From the NCBI GenBank assembly GCA_016748015.1, contig JAAOMT010000561.1:132026-196025 (forward strand): 64,000 nucleotides of DNA, given 5' to 3'. The notes under the pieces were generated by a model. It did not search any database and was not told the DNA's origin. It saw only the letters and a list, made by a program, of their open reading frames with translations. A program made the position numbers and the translations under genes. This document shows positions 35,346-44,659 of this stretch, piece by piece. The stretch is from Geosiphon pyriformis (lineage: Eukaryota > Glomeromycota > Glomeromycetes > Archaeosporales > Geosiphonaceae). How positions within the stretch are numbered: position 1 is the first letter of the stretch; every line of letters starts with the position of its first letter.

Positions 35346-36770
35346 AAAAATTTTCAGAAACTAATAATTTATAATATAATCTAAAGCAATTTTATTTAAT
35401 TTATATACTGTTTTTAATAGTAAATTATAAGCATCAAATATTATAAATATATCTTACTAAGTTTATTTATAATATTAAATATTATTAAACTTATTTATAA
35501 TTTATAGGTTAATATTAAACTTTAAATTAGTTTTTATGATAATAAAAATTATATTATTAGATTCTATATGCTAATAAAAACATTTTTTTGCTTAGCTAGA
35601 TTGTTTATATTTTTGATATTATATATAGTTACTTTTTAAATAAACTTACTTATTAAAAAATATAAAGTACTAAAAAACTTGAAACAGCATATATTAGATC
35701 TAATTTTATTAAAATTTAATCAATTAAAACTTTTAAAACAACTATTTTTGATTTTAGACTTCTTATTTTAGAGGTTAGAACTTTTAAATTACTTGAACTT
35801 ATAATTAAAAATTCTAACACATTTATTGTAAAGAAAGAAAAAACACAAATAGAATATTAATAATTATTCTTAAATCTAACTTTAAATCAAAAATTGGTAT
35901 TTTAGCTTAAAGAAAAAAAAACAATAAAAACACAAAAAACTCACTTTATATTATTTAATTTATAAAAAATACTTAATATTTAATCTGTTAAAGACTACAA
36001 AAAGCATTTTAGTAATGCCAAAAAAACATTAATAAATAAAATTAACAAACTAGTATTTAAGAAAAAAGCACTAGAAAAGATATTAACATAAAATTATAAA
36101 AAATAACAAAAAAAACAGCTGTTAAAAAAATTATTTGTGTTTAGAACTTGTTTTCAAAAACTGCAAATCATATAATAAAAACATTTTTTTTAACATAAAG
36201 TTAAGTCAGTTAAAGATAATTCTTATTTAAAATAGATTTTTTATAAAATTTTTTTACAACAAAAACAAATAAGCCTGCAAAATTACATTTAAAAAAAAAG
36301 TGCTTAAAATATTCATATTTTTTACAACAAATCAAACTTAATTTAGTTCAAGAAAAATTTATATTACCAAAAATTAGCTCTATATAAAAAGCCAACTCTA
36401 AGTTATTATTTAACTTAAACCAACTACAATATAATAAATTTTATTGTTAATCTTAATTATATATGTTTTTTTATTAGCTTTTTTTAACAAAAAACCAAGA
36501 TTATAAACAATTATTTTTATAGGCAGAGTAAACAAAAGCACTTTAAATTAATTTTTAAACATAAAAACGTCACAATTTTTTATAGTTTTGGTCACATATA
36601 CTGAATTTTTTTTAATTAAAAATAATTACTTAGATGTCAAAAAATTAGCTTAATTTGATTTAAAAAATTTTATTATAGTTTTCTGTTATAATCTAATTAA
36701 TTGTAATTGAATTAATACTATTTAACTATACTTAATTATTATAGTAATAATTATATCTTTTAATATATTT
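35346..36770. repeat. Direct repeat A, copy 2, right part (with right target-site duplication)
   Basis: Begins with the second AAAAATTTTCA (35346-35356) and continues repeat A: CTAATAATTTATAATATAAT pairs with TTAATAACTTGTAATATAAT at 16750, and TAGTAAATTATAAGCATCAA pairs with CAGTAAATTATAAATGTCAA at 16805. Similarity becomes patchy after about 35900. No protein motif was recognised. Confidence 0.62.
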
Positions 36771-36893
36771 ATACTGATTGGCCTGAATGACTGGTCATGT
36801 GTAGAAAAAGCATGATTCACTCCTAGTTTAAATTATTTATATGATGTATAATTCTAGGTCGCGTTTGGACTTTACTTGTTAAATATAATAAAA
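36771..36893 (+). repeat. 5'-truncated LINE 3' tail
   Basis: About 120 bp matching the 3' untranslated end of the LINE at 35217-35335. Shared landmarks are GACTGGTCA-TGTGGAAA or GTAGAAA, TAGTTTA or TAGTTTAGATTATTT, TGATGTATTATT or TGATGTATAATT, and TTTGGGCCTTATTCGT or TTTGGACTTTACTTGT, followed by A-rich sequence. It is either an insertion truncated at its 5' end, as is common for LINEs, or the last readable part of a more decayed copy. Confidence 0.7.
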
Positions 36894-36925
36894 AATATAT
36901 ATATTTATAGAAATTTTTTTAATAA

Positions 36926-37750
36926 TTACAGTCTAATTTGATTATTGTTTACAATAATATCATTTTTTTTAGTTAATAATGTGATTTTTTCTAATATAAA
37001 CATAAATTTAATGATTTTTTTAAATTTTAAGAAAGTAGTAATTTTCTCAAAACCACTTATTTTTGAAAAAATTTTCTTAATAATTTGTACTTTTATTATA
37101 GATAATTTTTTTTTAATAGCTAAAAAATTAATATTCAAAGTAAAAAATTTTTTAATAAAAATTTTTATCTAAGTTTTTATAATCTTAAAATTAATTTATT
37201 TTTTGTTCAAAAAATATTAAAAAAAAATAAGAGAAATTTATTATTGTCTTTTATTTTGAAATTAAGAGAACCAAAAAAAAATCATAATTTAAATTAATAT
37301 TTACTTTCTTGGCTTTAAGAATAATAGTAGTTAAATTTAAAAGAAATCTATTATTAATATTAATCAAAAAACTATTGCTTTTACTATTATTAGATTTACT
37401 GTTTATATTCAAATAAATACTACTATTAGAACTAAACTTAATTAAAAAACATTATTTTTATTATCAGAATATTTAATATTACTAAAAATAACTCTTTTCT
37501 TTTAAAAAAAAGTCATTAATAAGATTATAAAAAGTTTTTTTAAACATTTTTTTTTAGATATATTATTACTAAAAGCAGTTTTCAAGTCTATTACAAATGA
37601 ATTATTTACTTAAAAAATATTGAATAATAAATTACAAAAAAAATTAAAAACTTTTTTTTTACAAATATGCTTTTTAAGAATTTTTAGACATAAAAAAAAA
37701 GAAATTTTTGGATTTTTATGGTTTTAAATTAAAAAAACATTTTAAACAAT
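36926..37750 (-). pseudogene. Degenerate LINE ORF1 remnant
   Basis: The minus-strand frame 37138-36926 reads MNINFLAIKKKLSIIKVQII then KKIFSKISGFEKI and NDIIVNNN. This matches LDINLSAMKRKSATVKIHVI, RKLFLVINGFGRA and NNIIVNSN in the LINE at 28.5 kb. Codons to the right (up to about 37750) continue an AT-saturated ORF1 N-terminus with stops. It faces the plus-strand LINE tail at 36771-36893 and is a separate, oppositely oriented insertion. Gly, Ala and Asp of the family have been replaced by Lys, Ile, Thr and Asn through G-to-A and C-to-T changes. Confidence 0.72.
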
Positions 37751-38280
37751 TGTAAAAATAGTTTTTAAAAAATCTTATTAATAATAAATAAATTTTAAAT
37801 TAATCTTTAAAAAATATATATATATATATATTACAATTAAAATTTAAAAAATAATTTATATTATAATATTAATAAAATTTTTTTTTAATATAATATTAAT
37901 ATTATCACACAAATAAAATTAAGAAACTTATAAAAAATTAATTATAATTAAAACAATTTATTATATACATATTTTTTAATATATATTATAAATTAATATG
38001 TAAAATTTTTTAATAATCTAAAAAAAATAACAAATTAAAATTTTTAAAATATAATATATTTTAATATTGATAATCTCTGTTATTAAATTCTAAAAATAAA
38101 ATATTTTTTATTAACAAATACAGAATATTAAACATTCAATTCATTTTTTAAATAACACATCATGTGACAAAGTAACAATTATCTAAAATAGTTACCAGAT
38201 CAATTTCTAATAATTGTTTTTTCCCACAATAAAAGCCACTTGTAAAAAAAAATATAATAACACTGGACTCTACTAAAATC
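37751..38280. other. End of the AT-rich transposon island
   Basis: Nearly pure AT sequence with a TATATATATATA run near 37813, giving way to ordinary sequence at about 38150. The aminopeptidase gene starts 130 bp further on. No gene seen. Confidence 0.45.
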
Positions 38281-38409
38281 AAATCAGTGACTCTTTCTTC
38301 GGCTTCCCCAGCAACTGAAAGAAATTTTCGTTCACGTTATTTTGCTCTTTTTCCTTTGTTCTGTCTCTTGGTTGCCGTGTTCGTGGGAAATTATTACAAT
38401 TTTCTCAAA

Positions 38410-41400
38410 ATGCCTCATACATCGACACGACAAGTATTGCCTACCGATGTTAAGCCAACTCATTATAATTTGACACTGTCTCCCGATTTGGAGACTTTTA
38501 CCTTTAAAGGGACTGAGGCCATTAAGTGAGTCGGTACATGTTGAAGTTCCTTTCTTATATAGTGCGAATTTCAGTGGAGCAATAGTACCATTGTTACCTA
38601 ACCCCATGACTGCGGTTATTGGGGAATGCTACGGGCTGGTCTGGACACATGCTAACCCCATGACTGCGGGTTATTGGGGAAAGGCTGCGGGCTGCATGTG
38701 TCCCTTTGGTACATCTTGTCAGCGCCCTACAGTTTTCTGGCCTGGGGTAGAATTTAGGAAGAAAGGCCAGGAAACAATGGTTGAATTCTTAATAAATCTT
38801 TAAAAATGTAATTCAATAGCCTCACTGTTAAACACGAAACCAGCCAAATTACACTTAATGCTTACCAAATTGAAATCCAAGCTGCAAGATTGGACGTTAG
38901 TTCAAATTTATCCGAAAGGTATTATAAAATCAAAAGAATCTTGGATGTTGTAATTATGTCGCTTCACGTTTTTCTTCGTTCCATACTCTAAATAGCTAAT
39001 TTTTATATAGCCTTAATTCAACAGATATATCTTATGATTACCAAAAACAGACTGTAACTTTTACTTTTCCAAGTAAACTTGCAGCCGGGACTAATGTCCT
39101 TCTCAATGTTGAATTTACTGGAATTTTGAATGACAAAATGGCCGGATTCTACCGTAGTTCTTATACTGATCACACTGGCCAAAAGAAGTGTGTTTTTTGC
39201 ATTCATTCGTGAAAAAGCTTTGGATGACTCGAAATTTCATTCATCAGAAAATGATCACTAAATTATTTCAATTTGATCGAATTAGGTATCTAGCCACAAC
39301 TCAGTTTGAAGCGACTGATGCCCGTCGAGCTTTTCCTTGCTGGGATGAGCCGGCCATCAAAGCTACTTTTGATATTACTTTGGTAGTCCCTTCTGATCTA
39401 GTTGCTTTGAGCAATATGAATGTAGTATCTGAATCTCCAATCCCCAACGGCAAGAAAGAAGTGAAATTCGCCACAACCCCGATTATGAGTACATACGTAC
39501 GAACAATATTTTGAATGCATCTCCGCCTTTTATGTATTCAAATGGTTATCTTATTACTTATAATGCAACAGCTTGTTGCATTTATTGCAGGGGATTTAGC
39601 ATACGTTGAGAAAACTACTACTGGGGTTAATAACGGTGGTCAATCTGTTCTCATTCGTGTCTATGCAACCAAGGGATTAGAGCAACAAGGGCAGTTCGCT
39701 TTGGGTGTTGCTACTGATACATTGGAATATTTTGCTCAAGGTACCAATTTCAACATTCTAACGGCTACTCTTTAATTTGAACAAATATTAAAAAGATATT
39801 ATCATTATAAAGTTTTCGGCATACCCTATCCCTTGCCAAAACTAGACATGATAGCTATTCCAGATTTCGAAGCAGGTAAGATCTTTCTTAAAATCATCCC
39901 CAGATTGATAAACTGGCTTGAAAATAGTTTCCGACAAAATTAGGTGCCATGGAAAATTGGGGTCTCGTTACATACCGTACTGCTGCAATTTTATTTGATC
40001 CCAAGGCTTCTGATGCAAAAAACAAGCAGCGCATTGCATATACTGTGGCTCATGAGTTGGCCCACCAATGGTTCGGAAATCTTGTCACTATGGAATGGTT
40101 CGTCATAATTTAAATATTGAAAATTACCTTCTCCCTGAATGTGAAGTATTGATTTGGCTCTTTCTCAGGTGGGACCACCTTTGGCTCAATGAAGGATTTG
40201 CAACCTGGGTTGGTTATCTTGCCATCGATAAACTTTTTCCATCATGGGATATTTGGACCCAGTAAGCTTAAATTATTTCCAGGATGTATATTCTGAACAA
40301 TATCTTCTAATTAATTCGAAATGTGATAAGATTCGTGACTGAAGGTTTTCAAAGAGGTCTTCACCTTGATGCTTTAAGATCATCTCATCCTATAGAAGTT
40401 CCTGTGAATGATCCAAGGTATATTCGAAGTTTTTTTTATCAATGTTAGCCAATTTATATTCATAAGCATTTATATTTTTTGAAACAGTGAAATCAATCAA
40501 ATTTTTGACGCAATCAGTTACTACAAAGGAGCCTCAGTAATTAGAATGTTGAGCTCCTATTTAGGAGAAGACGTATTTTTAGCCGGAATCAGAAGATATT
40601 TAAAAGCCCACGTATATGGTAATGCGAGTACTGATGATCTATGGAGAAGTTTGGAAGAGGAAAGTGGCGTTGATGTTGGGAAATTTATGACAGTATGGAC
40701 TAGAAAAATTGGGGTGAGTAAGTGCGATGTTTCTATTCAGTTCAAATGGTAATTAATAAGGTCATTTGATAAAATTTAGTATCCGGTATTGAATGTTACT
40801 GAGTCCGCTCCGAATAAATTGCACATTCGGCAATCTCGATATTTATCTGCCGGCGATGTCCAACCAGAAGAGGATGAAAACATTTGGTGGGTGCCTCTGG
40901 GAATTCAAAAGAGCATTTCCAGCCCTCTCAGTGATAAGGCAGAAGTTCTCGCAGAAAAAGAAGCCGAGTTTACATTGCCGGGAACAGGGCCAGATTTTTA
41001 TAAGCTTAATGCACGAGAAGTAGGCGTTTTCCGTGTAAATTACCCACCTGAGCGATTGGCTAAACTAGGAAAAGCTGTTAAGAACAATGAGATTACAAAC
41101 ACTAGCGATCGTGTTGGTGTGATTGCTGATGCTGCGGCGTTGGCTGTTAGTGGATATGGAAAGACCAGTGGTTTCCTGACCTTGGTGAAAGAATTTGAAA
41201 ACGAGGATAAATTCATGTAAGTTATGGAAAAAATGTTGAGCAAATATTAATATTTAATAAAATAAATTTTCTTATTCGTCAGTGTTTGGTCAGAAATCAA
41301 TTCTCGTATCACCGCTCTTACCTCGGTTTGGTTCGAACAACCTGAGAACGTTTACCAAGGGCTTTTGTCTTTTGAACGAAAACTAGTTTCAAAACTGGTT

Positions 41401-42352
41401 CACCAATTGGGTTGGGAGTACTCGGATACTGAAGAGTATTTAACTACTATGCTAAGGACTCTAGTTATCAAAATTGCAGGTAGAGCTGGAGATCCAGAGT
41501 AAGAAAAATATGTTACAGCCATATTATGAGATTCTATTTTCCCTACTTAACACTTTTTTGGTGATTCAAGGGTGGTAAAGGAAGCCCATCGCCGATTCAA
41601 ACTTCTGACAGAAGAGAATGATCAATCTGCTGTTCATCCCAATATTCGAGGAACTGTTTATCAAATTGTCCTTGCACATGGTGGTGGCGCAAAAGAGTTT
41701 GATAGTATTTTGGAAATATTCAGAAATAGTCCAACTGCCGATCAACAAATTTTAGCGTTAACTGGGCTAGGTTTCGCCCAACAACCAGAATTGATTCAAC
41801 GTGGTTTGGAATTTAGCATATCATCTGAAGTTAGAAGTCAAGATATCATTTATCCATTTGCAAGGTTACCAGTTTAAATTTACTGAGTCATGATCTCTTC
41901 AAAGTTTGTCCCCTCAAAATCACTTAATGTTCCATTAATTTTAAAATATTTAATAGCTTTCAATCGAATCGCAAGTCCAGAAAACTTTTATGGGAATTCG
42001 TCAAAACCAATTGGGAACCGGTATGGTTATTTTTAAATCTTTAACTTTTGACAAAGGCACACCAAATTTCTTTAAATTAAAATTTTTGTATCCGCATATT
42101 CAGTTACAGGAACGATATTCCAAATCGCTAAATTTGTTTGGAAATGTTATCAAATGTAGTGTTGATTCTTTTGCTTCTCATGAATTAGCCGACGATGTGG
42201 AAGCCTTTTTCTCTGACAAAGATTCTAAAGATTTCGCACGACCACTTCATCAGAGTTTAGAGACTATTCGAGCAAATACTGCGTGGTTGAAGCGTGATGA
42301 GAAGGATGTAGAAGATTGGCTGAAAAGAAATGGCTATATTCAAGATGTATAA
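38410..42352 (+). CDS. M1-family zinc aminopeptidase (APE2/puromycin-sensitive type)
   Basis: Removes N-terminal amino acids from peptides. Fifteen exons: 38410-38525, 38820-38918, 39011-39187, 39286-39496, 39572-39740, 39813-39875, 39944-40097, 40169-40261, 40331-40417, 40488-40713, 40780-41216, 41283-41498, 41571-41864, 41957-42020, 42104-42352. The 2,655 nt close in phase to 884 aa, the family's usual size. Visible signatures are the N-terminal [29 protein letters not shown], the substrate-binding GAMENWG (residue 279), the zinc site [10 protein letters not shown] (His315, His319), and the distal Glu338 in WLNEGF. The ATG at 38410 is the first in frame. The open stretch upstream of it encodes a hydrophobic segment but has no ATG (see findings). 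Intron 1 is unusually long (294 nt) and GC-rich. Convergent with the GDPase gene. Cytosolic by family; very firm call. Confidence 0.93.
38598..38703. repeat. GC-rich tandem duplication within aminopeptidase intron 1
   Basis: Two adjacent imperfect copies of about 52 bp, each starting CTAACCCCATGACTGCGG and continuing TTATTGGGGAA and CGGGCTG, at 38598-38649 and 38652-38703. The G+C content is far above any other non-coding DNA in the window. It lies wholly inside the first intron and probably explains that intron's length. Confidence 0.8.
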
Positions 42353-42651
42353 GCAGCCAAAAAAGTTGCTGTTTCACTTGTCTCATCAGACGAGTTTTAT
42401 TCAAAGAAAATGTTAGAAGTCATGATTTTTTAGTGTCTGGAATTTTAAAGAGAAAATTGATCATCAAGTTAAGAGTAGTAAGATCTATAAAATTAAGGTA
42501 TAATTGCCCAATAACTATAAAGTGTTTCTCACGAGGGGGCACTGTTCAGAAGGTATGTGTGGAAAATGTCTCCTGATATTACTTTCACATTCTGGTGATC
42601 CAATATCATCCGCAACAGTCTCATTTTTTTAAACGGAGGATTGGGTGATTA
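42353..42651. other. Short intergenic region between convergent stops
   Basis: 299 bp holding the 3' ends of the aminopeptidase and GDPase transcripts. Nothing else recognised. Confidence 0.5.
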
Positions 42652-44596
42652 TTATTTGCACCACAATTTTTGATCCAAAATAGCTATGGCAGCCCCTAGG
42701 CACCATCCTGTTTCAATTCCTTTGATTTTTTTGGCGATCTTCAACTCCCGTTCCAATGGAATTTCATAGCCAATATGTAAAAGTTCATATATAAAAGTTA
42801 AATCCATGCAATAATGCGGATTCTTATTAAGCTCCTTTATCGCGTCAGGCAAATGAGCAAAGTTATTTAAATTGCTTGCGCATACTTTATCTGCAAGATC
42901 ACGTAGTTCCCTTAGCGAGAATTCCGAGGGCATTCCCAAAGGACTGGCACGATCATAAAAATATGAAAACGCGTAAATATCGTGAAAGGAGAAAGTTTGG
43001 TGCAGCGGTGGCTGATAAACGCCATTGAATGAACATGGGGACAAAGTGCATTCTTTTTCTTTGTTTAGTACTTGTTCAGTTATAGCACGGCATTGTGCAT
43101 GACCGGCGCCAGTACCGACTAATGTAGTGGTTCCAATAATATCAGAGGAAAAGGATGGATCTAAGGGCCAAACCTCAGTATAGTTCTTTGGGAGACATGG
43201 ATGTGGTACTTGATTACCTTCAATAGGTAATTCGATATTATCAGTACCAATGGCAATCTTACTATTGATTTTTTTGGTTTCCTTGTACCATATTTTCGTC
43301 ATGAAATTTTTTATTGCCTTTCGAGCTTCCATAAGTCCATAACCTAAATAGGAATGCTGATAGAGAACATACTTATGTTCTCCGTATTCTAGTTCATACC
43401 TGTGATCACCAGGCGCAACATCAAATCCATCTACAGTATCAGGTTCAAACACTATTTGTGTCGACCCTCCACCGAGATCGAAAATGGCGGCAGTAGGTTG
43501 CTTTTTTGTCGATCCTATTCTCTCCAAAAGATAATTAACTGTGATCCATGCATAAACACCTGAGATTTCCAAAAATAATATTTACAATTGGCTGTAGTGA
43601 ACTTTGATCAATAAAATTGTTTCAAATTCGTTACCTTCATCTCTTCCATCCATAATAGCGACGCCTTCTTTTTCAATGATGGGAAAGGGGTAATTAAGTT
43701 CCAAGTGTTCCCTTATTGCTCTCAATATATCTTGACTTTTATCCTGTCCTAATAGCCGCAAGCCAGCTGTTGCTTTCACTGCTATTGGGGTGCAATTTTG
43801 TAACTCAACAGGGACACGTTCAAGTGCCACATCCAAGAGTGTATTCAAACTTTTGGCAGCAGATTCAGGATCCGGGTATTTAGACAAGCCAGGTTCCGTA
43901 TGTGCAAATATTTCATCTTCTAATTCAGGTGATGATTTACAATAATTAAAGCGATATACATGAATACGTGAACCAGTGGATCCAGCGTCAATCATGAGTG
44001 CGTACTGAATCAATTGACGTCCAGGATGTGGAATTGTACAGTGAATTGATGTAAGAGAAGGAGCCAAATCTAAATTAGGACTCGTTACGAAATATTTTTC
44101 GTCAGATAAGAGTTTTCCATCATCATTATTAATTGATTCGCTAAATTCATAGGATGAGTCCCCTTGGGAAATATAATGAAACCATTTTCGTTAGATTAGT
44201 TGATTTGGGGACTATTCAAGGAAAATAAATTATATATTAGGAATACAGACAAATGCCTGGAATTGCATTCAGAGATGTCTCATCTCGAAAATCAGAATAT
44301 TCTGGTACCCTCACGCTTTCTTCCGCTATAAAAAACCAGGTCAAGCCAAGGCCGAATACACCCAAGATTAATGCGCGGATCCATATTCTTCGCCGAGTAC
44401 TGTTTTTGACCATTTTTTCAGTCTTCGTATCCAGGTAAACTATATTAACCCTACTTTCAGCTTTTTCAAGATTAGAACTCTTTCGGCGGGAGTGAACTTT
44501 ATAATCAACGGACTGTGGAACTCCCTCACCCACATTTTTATCTTGGGGGGAAATGGTATCAGGAATGATGGTAGATGGAGTTTGCGAAGAAAGCAT
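42652..44596 (-). CDS. GDA1: Golgi GDPase / nucleoside diphosphatase (GDA1/CD39 apyrase family)
   Basis: Hydrolyses GDP/UDP released in the Golgi lumen by glycosyltransferases, allowing nucleotide-sugar exchange. Three exons on the minus strand: 44596-44251, 44162-43635, 43559-42652; 593 aa, phases consistent. The start is the ATG at 44596. Type II layout: a basic cytoplasmic tail (about residues 1-70), one membrane helix (about 71-91, IWIRALILGVFGLGLTWFFI), then the lumenal catalytic domain. Apyrase conserved regions are all present: MIDAGSTGSRIHVYRF (Asp174), VKATAGLRLLG, the Glu/Asp-rich AIMDGRDEGVYAWITVNYLL formed across intron 2, and FDLGGGSTQIVFEP. Several lumenal Cys residues are present. 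The gene's 5' end lies within about 60 bp of a strongly AT-rich island. A Ynd1-like apyrase is less likely given the single N-terminal anchor. Confidence 0.92.
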
Positions 44597-44659
44597 CAAG
44601 GTCAGGAAATATTATTACTAGAACCGTTAATCAGGAATAAGGGTTATAAGATTTTATTT

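Noticed and set aside
36926-37172. Plus-strand 75-codon frame opposite the LINE ORF1 remnant
   Set aside because: Shadow frame: the minus strand carries the recognisable ORF1 homology.
38591-38803. 70-codon frame in the aminopeptidase region
   Set aside because: It lies within intron 1 on the GC-rich duplicated module and is not in phase with any exon.
39741-39812. Apparent frameshift in the aminopeptidase at intron 5
   Set aside because: Using the first AG (39794-39795) breaks the frame, but the next AG at 39811-39812 gives a perfect in-phase join (YFAQ then [10 protein letters not shown]), so no mutation is needed.
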